NCBI GenBank assembly: GCA_964538505.1
Contig: CAZIDY010000001.1
Span: 248,001-312,000, forward strand
Length of the DNA: 64,000 bases
Reading direction: 5' to 3'
DNA from: Zeimonas sp964538505
Lineage (GTDB): Bacteria; Pseudomonadota; Gammaproteobacteria; Burkholderiales; Burkholderiaceae_E
The notes beneath the pieces were generated by a model. The model saw nothing but the letters and a program-made list of their open reading frames with translations, did not search any database and was not told the DNA's origin. Positions 7,252 through 16,104 of the stretch are shown here, piece after piece (the stretch's first letter is position 1; each line of letters begins with the position of its first letter). Both the position numbers and the translations under genes were made by a program.

Positions 7252-8319
7252 ATGAGCATCGAAGCGAACCGCTGGATCATGAGTGCGCCGAAGACGCCGC
7301 TCACGCGCGAGACTTTCGTCGCGCATGCGGGCGACGGCGAGGTCGTTGTCGCGATCGCCGGCTGCGGCGTCTGCCACACCGACCTCGGCTACTTCTACGA
7401 CGGCGTGCGTACCAACCATGCGCTGCCGCTAGCGCTCGGACACGAGATCAGCGGGCGGGTCGTCGAGGCGGGCAAGGGTGCCGAATCCTGGCTCGGCAAG
7501 GCGGTCATCATCCCGGCCGTGCTGCCGTGCGGCGAATGCGATCTGTGCAAGCGCGGACTCGGCACGATCTGCCGCAAGCAGAGGATGCCCGGCAACGACA
7601 TCCAGGGCGGCTTCGGTACGCATATCGTCGTTCCGGCGCGCGGCCTGTGTGTCGTCGACGAGGTGCGCCTCGAGCAGGCGGGGCTCACGCTCGCCGAGGT
7701 GTCGATCGTCGCCGACGCGCTCACCACGCCGTTCCAGGCGGTGCGTCGTGCGGGCGTGAAGCCCGGCAGTCTCGCGGTCGTCATCGGCGCCGGCGGTGTC
7801 GGTGGCTACTGCGTGCAGATCGCCTCCGCTTTCGGCGCGAAGGTCGTCGCCATCGATGTCGACGACGCCAAGCTCGAGGCGATCGCCGCCGGTGGCGCTT
7901 CGCTCACGCTGAACAGCCGCAGCCTCGACGGAAAAGCGATCAAGGCCGCGATCGTCGAATTCGCCAAGGCCAACGGCCTGCCCACCACCGAGTGGTTCAT
8001 CTTCGAGTGCTCGGGCACCGCGCCCGGCCAGCTCACTGCGTGGGGGCTGCTCGTGCACGGCGCGACGCTGTCGGTGGTCGGCTTCACGATGGACAAGGTC
8101 GAGGTGCGGCTGTCGAACCTCATGGCCTTCGATGCACGCGCGATCGGCAACTGGGGTTGCCCGCCCGAGTTGTATGCCGGCGCGCTCGACCTCGTCCTCG
8201 ACGGAAAGGTCGCGATCAAGCCGTTCGTCGAGACGCACGCGCTCGACGACATCAACCGTGTCTTCGATGCGGTTCACAACCGCGAGATCCGCAAGCGCGC
8301 GGTGCTCGTGCCCGCCTGA
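7252..8319 (+). CDS. had: 6-hydroxycyclohex-1-ene-1-carbonyl-CoA dehydrogenase
   Basis: A 355-residue zinc-dependent medium-chain alcohol dehydrogenase. It oxidises 6-hydroxycyclohex-1-ene-1-carbonyl-CoA to the 6-oxo compound with NAD+, the third step after ring reduction. Catalytic-zinc residues are visible at C38 and H64-E65 (GCGVCHTD, LALGHE). The structural-zinc cysteines are C93, C96, C99 and C107 (CGECDLCKRGLGTIC). The nucleotide-binding motif is VIGAGGVGGYCVQ. It is the first gene of the had-oah-dch-bcrCBAD-fdx operon, and its pathway neighbours make the specific assignment firm. The 5' leader is long if transcription begins near 7115. Confidence 0.93.
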   Translation: MSIEANRWIMSAPKTPLTRETFVAHAGDGEVVVAIAGCGVCHTDLGYFYDGVRTNHALPLALGHEISGRVVEAGKGAESWLGKAVIIPAVLPCGECDLCKRGLGTICRKQRMPGNDIQGGFGTHIVVPARGLCVVDEVRLEQAGLTLAEVSIVADALTTPFQAVRRAGVKPGSLAVVIGAGGVGGYCVQIASAFGAKVVAIDVDDAKLEAIAAGGASLTLNSRSLDGKAIKAAIVEFAKANGLPTTEWFIFECSGTAPGQLTAWGLLVHGATLSVVGFTMDKVEVRLSNLMAFDARAIGNWGCPPELYAGALDLVLDGKVAIKPFVETHALDDINRVFDAVHNREIRKRAVLVPA

Positions 8320-8346
8320 CACAAGGACACAAGGAGTGCCCCGACG

Positions 8347-9468
8347 ATGAACGACTCCGCGGAGAGAAAAATGCGCGACTTCAAGAACCACGACCTCGTT
8401 GACGACATCACGAAGCCGCAGGTGCGCTACGAAAAGCGCCCGGCGAAGACGCCGGACGGCAAGACCGTTCCCGGGCTGTACAACGCGTGGATCACGCTCG
8501 ACAACCCCGAGCAGTACAACTCGTACACGACCGACATGGTCAAGGGCGTGATCCTCGCGTTCCGCGCCGCGTCGAACGCGCGCGACGTGAACTGCGTCGT
8601 CTTCACCGGTGCCGGCGACAAGGCCTTCTGCACCGGCGGCAACACGAAGGAATACGCCGAGTACTACGCCGGGCATCCGCAGGAGTACCGGCAGTACATG
8701 CGCCTGTTCAACGACATGGTCTCGGCGATCCTCGCCTGCGACAAGCCGGTGATCTGCCGCGTCAACGGCATGCGCATCGGCGGCGGGCAGGAAATCGGCA
8801 TGGCCTGCGACTTCTCCGTCTCGTCGGACCTCGCCCGTTACGGCCAGGCCGGTCCGAAGCACGGCTCGGCCCCGATCGGTGGTGCCACCGATTTCCTGCC
8901 GGTGATGGTCGGCGCCGAGCGCGCGATGGCCGCCTGCGTGCTGTGCGAGCCGTTCTCGGCGCACAAGGCCTACCAGATGGGCATTCTCACCGATGTCGTT
9001 CCGGCGCTGAAGGTCGACGGCAAGTTCGTCGCGAACCCGCTGGTCGAGACGCAGAAGCAGTTCGATGAATACGGGCGCAACGCCTACGGCGAGGCGAAGA
9101 CCGGCGACGCTGCACAGGAAGCCAAGGCGCTGATGAAGCGCGGCACCGTCGATCTCTCGCTGCTCGACGAGAAGGTCGAGGAGCTGTGCGCGAAGATGCT
9201 GCTCACCTTCCCCGACTGCATGACGAAGACGCTCGAGGAGCTGCGCAAGCCGAAGCTCGAGATCTGGAACAAGAACAAGGAGAACGCGCGCGCCTGGCTG
9301 GCGTTGAACATGATGACCGAAGCGCGTGCCGGCTTTACCGCGTTCAACGCAGGCACGAAGGACGATCGTGAGGTCGACTTCATCCTGCTGCGCCAGAAGC
9401 TCGCCGCCGGCGAGAGCTGGGTCGGTCCGCTGCACGACTCCATCCAGCCGAAGGCGAAGAAGGGCTGA
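8347..9468 (+). CDS. oah: 6-oxocyclohex-1-ene-1-carbonyl-CoA hydrolase (ring cleaving)
   Basis: A 373-residue crotonase-superfamily enzyme. It hydrates 6-oxocyclohex-1-ene-1-carbonyl-CoA and cleaves the ring to 3-hydroxypimelyl-CoA. The length and the extended N- and C-termini are characteristic of Oah/BamA rather than of ordinary enoyl-CoA hydratases of about 260 residues. Visible core motifs are VVFTGAGDKAFCTGGNTKEYAEYY and ICRVNGMRIGGGQEIGMACDFSVSSD with the oxyanion-hole glycines, then GPKHGSAPIGGATDFLPVMVG. A second methionine eight codons downstream (MRDFKNHD) has an upstream GGAGAG and is an alternative start. Confidence 0.93.
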   Translation: MNDSAERKMRDFKNHDLVDDITKPQVRYEKRPAKTPDGKTVPGLYNAWITLDNPEQYNSYTTDMVKGVILAFRAASNARDVNCVVFTGAGDKAFCTGGNTKEYAEYYAGHPQEYRQYMRLFNDMVSAILACDKPVICRVNGMRIGGGQEIGMACDFSVSSDLARYGQAGPKHGSAPIGGATDFLPVMVGAERAMAACVLCEPFSAHKAYQMGILTDVVPALKVDGKFVANPLVETQKQFDEYGRNAYGEAKTGDAAQEAKALMKRGTVDLSLLDEKVEELCAKMLLTFPDCMTKTLEELRKPKLEIWNKNKENARAWLALNMMTEARAGFTAFNAGTKDDREVDFILLRQKLAAGESWVGPLHDSIQPKAKKG

Positions 9469-9473
9469 AGCGC

Positions 9474-10268
9474 ATGGCCCAGTCCCCGGCCCCCTCGTCG
9501 CCCGACTCGCCGTTGCGGGTCGCGCTCGAGCGCGACGGCGCGTTGCTGCATCTCACGCTGGCGCGCCCCAAGGCGAACATCGTCGATGCGCAGATGCTCG
9601 GCGCACTGTCCGAGGCGCTCGCCGCACACCGCAGCCGGCGCGAGCTGCGCGCCGTGCTGCTCGATGCCGAAGGGCCGCATTTCAGCTTCGGCGCGAGCGT
9701 CGAGGAGCATCTGCGCGAGCGTTGCGCGCAGATGCTCGCCACGCTGCACGCGCTCGTCATCGCGATGGTCGAGTATCCGGCGCCGATTCTCGTTGCCGTG
9801 CGCGGCCAGTGTCTCGGCGGCGGGCTCGAGGTGGCGATGGCGGGTGGGCCGATCTTCGTCTCGCCCGATGCGCAGCTCGGCCAGCCGGAGATGAAGCTCG
9901 GCGTGTTCGCGCCGGCGGCTTCCGTGCTGTTGCCCTACCGCGTGAACCGGCCGGCCGCCGAAGACCTGCTGTTCAGCGGGCGCTCTATCGGTGCCGACGA
10001 GGCGAAGGCGATCGGGCTGGCGTTCCAGGTGGCCGACGATCCGGTGGCCGCCGCGCTCGCGTATTTCGATGCGCATCTGGCCGACAGGAGCGCATCGAGC
10101 CTCGCGCTCGCGCTCGCCGCAGTGCGTGCCCCGATGATCCGCCAGGTGCGCATGCGCCTGGCCGAGGTCGAGGCGCTGTATCTCGAGAAACTGATGCAAA
10201 CGCGCGACGCCAACGAGGGGTTGGCCGCTTTTCTCGCCAAACGCAAGCCCGCATGGGAGCACCACTGA
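9474..10268 (+). CDS. dch: Cyclohexa-1,5-diene-1-carbonyl-CoA hydratase
   Basis: A 264-residue crotonase-fold enzyme that adds water to the diene produced by benzoyl-CoA reductase, giving 6-hydroxycyclohex-1-ene-1-carbonyl-CoA. Family features are LARPKANIVDAQMLGALSEAL, HFSFGASVEEHL and VRGQCLGGGLEVAMAGGPIFVSPDAQLGQPEMKLGVFAP. It starts five bases after the oah stop, and its own stop overlaps the bcrC start (ATGA), so the operon is tightly coupled. Lying between oah and bcrC gives the order had-oah-dch-bcr. Confidence 0.92.
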   Translation: MAQSPAPSSPDSPLRVALERDGALLHLTLARPKANIVDAQMLGALSEALAAHRSRRELRAVLLDAEGPHFSFGASVEEHLRERCAQMLATLHALVIAMVEYPAPILVAVRGQCLGGGLEVAMAGGPIFVSPDAQLGQPEMKLGVFAPAASVLLPYRVNRPAAEDLLFSGRSIGADEAKAIGLAFQVADDPVAAALAYFDAHLADRSASSLALALAAVRAPMIRQVRMRLAEVEALYLEKLMQTRDANEGLAAFLAKRKPAWEHH

Positions 10269-11446
10269 TGACCAACGCAAACCCGGTTCAGGCGATCGTC
10301 GAGCGTTGCCAGACGCTGTTCGACGACCTCGACTTCAACGCCGTCAAGCAATGGAAGGCGGCCGCACCCGGCCGCAAGGCGATCGGCTACATGCCGGTGT
10401 ACGTGCCGCGCGAGCTGATCCACGCGGCGGGCATGCTGCCGGTGGGCATCCTCGGCGGCGGTGACCAGCTCGAGGTGATCCAGGGCGACGCCTACTACCA
10501 GAGCTATATCTGCCGCATCCCGCGCTCGACCATCGAGCTCGGGCTCACCGGCCGGCTCGACTGCCTCGACGGCATGCTGTTCCCGTCGATCTGCGACGTG
10601 ATCCGCAACCTGTCGGGCATGTGGCAGCTGATGTTCAAGGACAAGTACGTCCGCTACTTCGACGTTCCGCAGAACTACGAAGACGAGGTCGGCGGACGTT
10701 TCTACGTGCAGGAGCTCGAGATCCTGCGCGAGGATCTCGGCAAGCTGAGCGGCAAGACGATCACCGATGCCGACCTCGACGCGTCGATCGCGGTCTACAA
10801 CGAGAACCGCCGCGCGATCGCAGAGCTCTATGCGTACCGTGCCGCCAAGCCGTGGCAGGCGCCGACCTCCGAGGTCTACCTGATCCTGCGTGCCGGCATG
10901 GTGCTGCCGCCCGAGGAGCACACGCAACTCGTGCGCGACTACCTCGCCGCCACCGACACGGTCGCGCGTCCGAAGCGCGACAACGCACGCATCGTCATCA
11001 ACGGCTCGTTCTGCGAGCAGCCGCCGCTGAACCTGATCAAGTCGATCGAGATGGCCGGCTGCTACATCGTCGACGACGACTTCATGCTCGTCACGCGCTG
11101 GCTGCTCGACGACGTGCCCACGGTCGGCAAGCCGCTCGAAGAGCTGTCGAAGGCCTTCCTGCACCGCTCGGCGTCCACCGCTGCCAAGTACGACGCGAAG
11201 CGCGAGGACAAGGGCCAGTACCTGCTCAAGCAGGTGAAGCAGGGCGCTGCCGAAGGCGTCATCTTCGCCGCGCCGTCGTTCTGCGATCCGGCGCTGCTCG
11301 AGCGTCCGATGCTGCAGGACGTGCTCGCCAAGCACAAGGTTCCGTACACGGCGTTCAAGTACGCCGAGAACACCGGCCAGATGGCTCCGATCCGCGAGCA
11401 GGCCGGCACCTTTGCCGACTCGATCAAACTGTGGAGCGCCGCATGA
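10268..11446 (+). CDS. bcrC: Benzoyl-CoA reductase, subunit C (HgdB/FldC-like)
   Basis: A 392-residue subunit of the ATP-dependent (class I) benzoyl-CoA reductase, of the 2-hydroxyacyl-CoA dehydratase component-D family. It helps hold the [4Fe-4S] clusters and the active site where benzoyl-CoA is reduced to cyclohexa-1,5-diene-1-carbonyl-CoA. Candidate cluster cysteines visible near the N-terminal domain are C82 (SYICRIP), C99 and C109 (CLDGMLFPSICDVIRN). A further cysteine lies in NGSFCEQPPLNLIKSIE. Size (about 44 kDa) and order C-B-A-D match Thauera aromatica. The start overlaps the dch stop and the end overlaps the bcrB start, both as ATGA. Confidence 0.95.
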   Translation: MTNANPVQAIVERCQTLFDDLDFNAVKQWKAAAPGRKAIGYMPVYVPRELIHAAGMLPVGILGGGDQLEVIQGDAYYQSYICRIPRSTIELGLTGRLDCLDGMLFPSICDVIRNLSGMWQLMFKDKYVRYFDVPQNYEDEVGGRFYVQELEILREDLGKLSGKTITDADLDASIAVYNENRRAIAELYAYRAAKPWQAPTSEVYLILRAGMVLPPEEHTQLVRDYLAATDTVARPKRDNARIVINGSFCEQPPLNLIKSIEMAGCYIVDDDFMLVTRWLLDDVPTVGKPLEELSKAFLHRSASTAAKYDAKREDKGQYLLKQVKQGAAEGVIFAAPSFCDPALLERPMLQDVLAKHKVPYTAFKYAENTGQMAPIREQAGTFADSIKLWSAA

Positions 11447-12759
11447 ATACCGCCGCCAGACCCGTTGCCGCGGCGAAGAAGCCGCAGGACGTCCAGAAAG
11501 ACGACGCGATGTCGCTCCAGAAGGACCTCATCAACGCGAACTACATGGATCTCGCCACCGCGCACCAGAAAGGGCGCAAGGTGGCGGCGACCTTCGTTCC
11601 GGGCAACCTGAACGAGCTGCTGATGTGCTTCGACTTCGCGCGCAGCCTGCCCGAGACGAACGCGCTGCAGAACGGCATGCGCAAGAAGTCGGGCAAGTTC
11701 ATCATGGACGCCGAGCGCGAAGGCCACTCGGAAGACGTCTGCACCTACGTCAAGTCCGACCTCGGCATGATGGCCGGCGGCGAGATCGGCCCCACCGGCG
11801 ATCCGCTGCCGACGCCCGACGTGCTGCTGCTCAGCTACACCGGCTGCTTCACCTTCATGAAGTGGTTCGAGCTGATCCGCCACAAGTACGGCTGCGAGAC
11901 GACGATGCTCCACGTGCCGTACCAGGGCGAAGGCAAGATCGCGCCGAACATGCGCGACTACGTCGTTCGCCAGCTCAAGGAGTCGGTGATCCCGACTCTC
12001 GAGCGCGTGTCGGGCGTGAAGTTCGACATCGACCGCCTTCGTGAATACATGAAGGAGTCGGCCAAGGCGGAGGAAGACCTCGTCGCCGTGCTGCAGTCGG
12101 CGAAGAACCGTCCGTCGCCCATCGACGGCTACTTCGGTGCCGTCTATTACATCGGTCCGATCTTCACGGCCTTCCGCGGCTCGAAGGACGGCACGAAGTT
12201 CTACCGGATGCTGCGCGAGGAGATCGAGCAGCGCGTGCGCGAAGGCAAGGGTCCGATCACGCCCGACGGCGAGATGACCGAAGAGAAGTACCGTCTCATC
12301 GTCGAGGGGCCGCCCAACTGGACCAGCTTCCGCGACTTCTGGAAGATGTTCTACGAGGAAGGCGCGGTGGTCGTCTCCTCCACCTACGCGAAGGTGGGCG
12401 GGTTGTACGACTTCGGTTTCCGCCACAACCCCGACAAGCCGCTCGAGTCGCTTGCCGAGTACTGCCTCGGTTGCTACACGAACCTGAACCTGCCGTCGCG
12501 CGTCGACATGATCTGCAAGTACATCGAGGAGTACGAGGCCGACGGCCTGCTGATCAACTCGATCAAGAGCTGCAACAGCTTCTCGGCAGGGCAGTTGCTG
12601 ATCCTGCGCGAAGTCGAGAAGCGCACCGGCAAGCCGGCCGCGTTCATCGAGACCGACCTCGTCGATCCGCGCTATTTCTCGGCGGCCAACGTCAAGAACC
12701 GGCTCGAGAGCTACTTCCAGATGGTCAAGCAAAAGCGCAGCGCGCTTGCCGCGGCGTAA
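11443..12759 (+). CDS. bcrB: Benzoyl-CoA reductase, subunit B (HgdB-like)
   Basis: A 438-residue partner of BcrC in the benzoyl-CoA-binding half of the reductase. Conserved cysteines typical of the component-D family appear at C100 (SEDVCTYVKSDLG), C135 (SYTGCFTFMKW) and in the late CLGCYTNLNLPSR segment. The substrate-binding half also shows NGMRKKSGKFI and LLINSIKSCNSFSAGQ. The first about 25 residues (Ala/Lys-rich, then a second methionine at 23) are probably non-conserved, so translation could also begin at the internal ATG. The annotated ATG overlaps the bcrC stop. Confidence 0.95.
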   Translation: MNTAARPVAAAKKPQDVQKDDAMSLQKDLINANYMDLATAHQKGRKVAATFVPGNLNELLMCFDFARSLPETNALQNGMRKKSGKFIMDAEREGHSEDVCTYVKSDLGMMAGGEIGPTGDPLPTPDVLLLSYTGCFTFMKWFELIRHKYGCETTMLHVPYQGEGKIAPNMRDYVVRQLKESVIPTLERVSGVKFDIDRLREYMKESAKAEEDLVAVLQSAKNRPSPIDGYFGAVYYIGPIFTAFRGSKDGTKFYRMLREEIEQRVREGKGPITPDGEMTEEKYRLIVEGPPNWTSFRDFWKMFYEEGAVVVSSTYAKVGGLYDFGFRHNPDKPLESLAEYCLGCYTNLNLPSRVDMICKYIEEYEADGLLINSIKSCNSFSAGQLLILREVEKRTGKPAAFIETDLVDPRYFSAANVKNRLESYFQMVKQKRSALAAA

Positions 12760-12775
12760 ACGGAGAAAAGCCACC

Positions 12776-14116
12776 ATGCGCTGCTTCATCGGCATCGATC
12801 TGGGTTCGACGACCACCAAGGCCGTGGTCATCGACGAGAACCAGAACATCCTCGGGCGCGGCATCACGAACTCGCGCTCGAACTACGACACGGCGGCCGA
12901 GGTCGCCAAGCAGGAGGCGCTGGTCAACAGCCGTTTCCACCTGTTCCGCGGCGAGCTCTCGAGCAGCGGCGCGCTGAACGGCTCGCTCGACAAGTTCCTC
13001 GGCCAGCTCGAGCGCGATTTCCGCGCCGAGCAGTATCTCGAGCAGCTCGACGACCTCGAGGAAACCTGCAACCGCAGTCTCGAGACGGCGAAGTTCGGCG
13101 ACGACACGAAGGCGGTCGGCGAAGCGCTGAACGAAACCTTCGAGCGCATCAAGGTCGAAGCGCCGTCGATGTTCGTCGAGGGCGCCAACCGCAAGTCCGA
13201 CTTCTTCCGCGACATCGCGGGCAGCCAGTACCTGGCCACCGGCGAAGTCGTCGCGAAAGAGGCGGGTACGCGCTACGACTACCTGCTCAACATCTTCGAC
13301 CGCTCGATCATCGAGGTCGAGAACCGCGTGTACACCGACTCCATCCGCCGGCACCTGCTGGCGGCGCTCGAGCGCACGTTCGCGGCGCTGCCCGAGACCG
13401 AGAACCGGCGCGCGCAGGTCGAGGCGCCGATCAAGGGTGTGCTCGACACCGAGATGGAGGAAACCTACGTCGTCGGCACCGGCTACGGCCGCGCGCGCCT
13501 GCCGTTCTCGAAGGAGCATGTGCGCTCGGAGATCCTCTGCCACGGGCTGGGTGCGCACGTCATGTATCCGAACACGGCCACCGTGCTCGATATCGGCGGG
13601 CAGGACACGAAGGCGATCCAGGTCGATCCGGCCGGCATCGTCGAAAGCTTCCAGATGAACGACCGCTGCGCGGCGGGTTGCGGGCGCTATCTCGGCTACA
13701 TCGCCGACGAGATGAACATGGGCCTGCACGAGCTGGGGCCGATGGCGATGAAGTCGACCAAGCAGATCCGCATCAACTCGACCTGCACGGTGTTCGCCGG
13801 CGCCGAGCTGCGCGACCGCCTGTCGCTGGGCGACAAGCGCGAGGACATCATGGCCGGTCTGCACCGCGCGATCATCCTGCGCGCGATGTCGATCCTGGCG
13901 CGCTCGGGCGGCATCCGCGACGAGTTCACCTTCACCGGCGGCGTGGCCAACAACGTGGCCGCAGTGAAGGCGCTGAAAGAGCTGGTCGAGGAGAACTACG
14001 GCAAGCTCACGCTGAACATCGACCCCGATTCCATCTACACCGGAGCGCTCGGCGGCGCCACCTTCGCGTACCGCGCCGTGGTGCAGGAAGGCAAGACCGC
14101 CGAGAAACGCGTCTGA
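12776..14116 (+). CDS. bcrA: Benzoyl-CoA reductase, ATPase subunit A
   Basis: A 446-residue ASKHA-fold ATPase/electron-activating subunit. It couples ATP hydrolysis to low-potential electron transfer from ferredoxin. The phosphate-1 loop GIDLGSTTTK is at 6-15, and the second nucleotide motif DIGGQDTK is at 272-279. The cysteine-bearing loop NDRCAAGCGRYL gives C298 and C302, and STCTVF gives C337. By homology to Hgd/Bcr activators, a [4Fe-4S] cluster is bridged between the A and D subunits. GGAG is 10 bases upstream of the ATG. The about 180-residue insertion between the two nucleotide motifs, compared with BcrD, is characteristic of BcrA. Confidence 0.95.
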   Translation: MRCFIGIDLGSTTTKAVVIDENQNILGRGITNSRSNYDTAAEVAKQEALVNSRFHLFRGELSSSGALNGSLDKFLGQLERDFRAEQYLEQLDDLEETCNRSLETAKFGDDTKAVGEALNETFERIKVEAPSMFVEGANRKSDFFRDIAGSQYLATGEVVAKEAGTRYDYLLNIFDRSIIEVENRVYTDSIRRHLLAALERTFAALPETENRRAQVEAPIKGVLDTEMEETYVVGTGYGRARLPFSKEHVRSEILCHGLGAHVMYPNTATVLDIGGQDTKAIQVDPAGIVESFQMNDRCAAGCGRYLGYIADEMNMGLHELGPMAMKSTKQIRINSTCTVFAGAELRDRLSLGDKREDIMAGLHRAIILRAMSILARSGGIRDEFTFTGGVANNVAAVKALKELVEENYGKLTLNIDPDSIYTGALGGATFAYRAVVQEGKTAEKRV

Positions 14117-14142
14117 ACCCGTCGCAACGAGAGGCAACGAGA

Positions 14143-14973
14143 ATGACCTACACGATCGGAATCGACATCGGCTCGGGCGCGGTCAAGACCGTGCTGTTCC
14201 GCGTAGACGGCGACAAACCGGAGTGGCTGGCCAAGCGCAGCGAGCGCATCCGTCGTCGCGACCCGATGACGCTGGCACAGGAAGGCCACGACGGCGTGAT
14301 CGCCGACGCCGGCCTGTCGCCGCAGGACATCGACTACATCGCCACCACCGGCGAGGGTGAGAACGTCAAGTTCGCCACCGGCCACTTCTACTCGATGACC
14401 ACGCACGCGCGCGGCGGTGTGTTCCTGCATCCGGGTGCCACCGCCATCGTCGACATCGGCGCACTGAACGGGCGTGCGATCAACGTCGACGTGCGCGGCA
14501 AGGTGCTCGCCTACAAGATGACGAGCCAGTGTGCATCGGGTTCGGGGCAGTTCCTCGAGAACATCGCGCGTTATCTCGGCGTGGCCGTCGAGGAGATCGG
14601 CGGCCTCTCGCAGGAGTCGAAGGATCCCGAGAAGGTGAGCTCGATCTGCGCAGTGCTCGCCGAGACCGACGTCATCAACATGGTCTCGCGCGGCATCGCC
14701 ACGGCCGACATCCTGAAGGGTATCCACCTGTCGATGGCCTCGCGCATCGTCAAGCTGCTCAAGGTCACCGGCGTGAAGTACGGCACGGCACTTCTCACCG
14801 GAGGCCTCGCGCTCGACACCGGGCTGCTCGCGGCGATCCAGGAAGAGATGGCCAACGAGAAGGTGAACGTCGAGGTCGTCAACCACCCCGACTCGATCTA
14901 CGCCGGTGCGATCGGCGCGGCGCTGTGGGGTGCATTCCGCCACGAGAAGCTGCGCGAACTCGAGGCGGCCTGA
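14143..14973 (+). CDS. bcrD: Benzoyl-CoA reductase, ATPase subunit D
   Basis: A 276-residue ASKHA ATPase, the smaller electron-activating subunit that pairs with BcrA. The phosphate loop GIDIGSGAVKTV is at 6-17, DIGALNGRAI starts at 104, and the cluster loop SQCASGSGQFLENIARYLG places C130. A second candidate ligand is C169 in SSICAVLAETDVINM. The length is typical (about 30 kDa). It follows bcrA after 26 bases and precedes the ferredoxin gene, completing bcrCBAD. Confidence 0.95.
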   Translation: MTYTIGIDIGSGAVKTVLFRVDGDKPEWLAKRSERIRRRDPMTLAQEGHDGVIADAGLSPQDIDYIATTGEGENVKFATGHFYSMTTHARGGVFLHPGATAIVDIGALNGRAINVDVRGKVLAYKMTSQCASGSGQFLENIARYLGVAVEEIGGLSQESKDPEKVSSICAVLAETDVINMVSRGIATADILKGIHLSMASRIVKLLKVTGVKYGTALLTGGLALDTGLLAAIQEEMANEKVNVEVVNHPDSIYAGAIGAALWGAFRHEKLRELEAA

Positions 14974-15030
14974 GCACCCGCGCCGGGTGCCCGATCCTGC
15001 TTCCGTACATAGCCGTCCTGGAGAATCGAA

Positions 15031-15273
15031 ATGGCTTTGATGATCAACGACAACTGCACGGCCTGCGACGCCTGCCGTCCGGTGTGCCCGAACGAGGCGA
15101 TCAGCGAGGGCGACATCTACGTCATCGACCCGATGCGCTGCACCGAGTGCGTCGGCGCGGAAGACGAGCCGCAGTGCATGCTCGTCTGCCCGGCCGACTG
15201 CATCGTTCCGCACCCCGACTTCCGCGAGACGCCCGAGGAGCTGCAGGCGAAGTACGAGGCACTTCGAGGCTGA
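15031..15273 (+). CDS. fdx: 2[4Fe-4S] ferredoxin, electron donor to benzoyl-CoA reductase
   Basis: An 80-residue ferredoxin with cluster motifs CTACDACRPVCP (C-x2-C-x2-C-x3-C) and CTECVGAEDEPQCMLVCP (C-x2-C-x8-C-x3-C). The expanded spacing in the second motif and the C-terminal tail are those of Allochromatium-type low-potential ferredoxins, the type used by Thauera benzoyl-CoA reductase. As the last gene of the bcr operon it would carry electrons from KorAB to BcrAD. The upstream GGAG lies about ten bases before the ATG. Confidence 0.93.
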   Translation: MALMINDNCTACDACRPVCPNEAISEGDIYVIDPMRCTECVGAEDEPQCMLVCPADCIVPHPDFRETPEELQAKYEALRG

Positions 15274-15285
15274 GTCACAGGAAGG

Positions 15286-15378
15286 GAAGGGGGAAGGGAG
15301 AAGGGAGAAGGGGAAAACCCGAGCGCAACGGTGATCGATGCGCTGGTTTTCCCCTTCTCCCTTCTCCCTTCCCCCTTC
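15286..15378. repeat. 34-bp-arm purine/pyrimidine inverted repeat between converging operons
   Basis: Perfect arms 15286-15319 and 15345-15378 (34 bases each, made of GAAGGG-like units and ending in GGGGAAAACC) flank a 25-base spacer. It fills the space between the fdx stop and the marC stop. The hairpin would be very stable and could end transcription from both sides, although no T-run follows. A related single arm is found after gspF at 43001-43027, so it belongs to a dispersed repeat family. Confidence 0.8.
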
Positions 15379-15382
15379 TCTT

Positions 15383-16012
15383 TCAAGACAGTCCAGGCAA
15401 CAGTTCCCGCAACCCCTCGGCCATCGTCTGTACCGCGATCGCGGCGAGCAGCAGGCCGAGGATGCGCGTTGCGATGTTCAGGCTCGTGAGGCTCATGCGC
15501 GTTGCAATCAGATGCGCGCGCGACAGCACGAGCCACGCGATCGCGCAGATGATCGCGATGCACGCGACGATCAGCAGCCGATGAACGAATCCGCCGGCCT
15601 CCGCTGCGAGGATGGTCGTGCTGATCGCGCCCGGCCCGGCGAGCAGTGGAATCGCCAGCGGCACGACGCCGCCTACGTCGCCCTGCTCGAGCTCCTGCAC
15701 TTCCGCCGGTGAGTGGCGGACTGCGCCGGCCTCGGCGTTGAGCATCGCCAGCGCCATCAGCAGCAGTACGAGGCCGCCGCCGACGCGGAAGGACGGCAGG
15801 CTCGCTCCTATGAGTGCGAGCAGCGGTTCGCCGATGAAAGTCGCAAGCACGAGCACGAGGAACACGGTGAGCACCACCGCGCGCGCCAGGCGCGTTCGCG
15901 CCTCGGTGCGCATCGACGCCGTCACGGTGATGAAGATCGGCACCGCGAGGAACGGGTCGACGACGGCGATCAGCGTGACGATGAAACGCAGGTATTCGCT
16001 GGCGGTTGCCAT
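15383..16012 (-). CDS. MarC-family integral membrane protein
   Basis: A 209-residue membrane protein with six hydrophobic segments, matching the MarC/YchE/YhgN family (UPF0056). It shows the family starts and turns LIAVVDPFLAVPIFITVTA and VPLAIPLLAGPGAISTTILAA. Its function is not established for any member; early links to multiple antibiotic resistance were not confirmed. It converges with fdx. Whether it belongs to the catabolic island or to the background genome is unclear. Confidence 0.85.
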   Translation of the reverse strand: MATASEYLRFIVTLIAVVDPFLAVPIFITVTASMRTEARTRLARAVVLTVFLVLVLATFIGEPLLALIGASLPSFRVGGGLVLLLMALAMLNAEAGAVRHSPAEVQELEQGDVGGVVPLAIPLLAGPGAISTTILAAEAGGFVHRLLIVACIAIICAIAWLVLSRAHLIATRMSLTSLNIATRILGLLLAAIAVQTMAEGLRELLPGLS

Positions 16013-16041
16013 CGGCAGGTATCCTGATCCGCAGGCAGTTG

Positions 16042-16059
16042 GGGCCTGTGATCAGGCCC
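16042..16059. terminator. Small GC hairpin downstream of the 16105 gene
   Basis: GGGCCTG-TGAT-CAGGCCC forms a perfect 7-bp stem with a four-base loop, between the stop of the minus-strand membrane-protein gene and the start of marC. No T-run follows, so intrinsic termination is uncertain. Confidence 0.3.
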
Positions 16060-16104
16060 TGGAAGATATCCGCGGACAGGGTACCGGGAAGGTACCGTGT
16101 GGTG

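Noticed and set aside
16042..16059. Strong rho-independent terminator
   Set aside because: The hairpin is good but lacks a following T-run on either strand, so it is reported only with low confidence.
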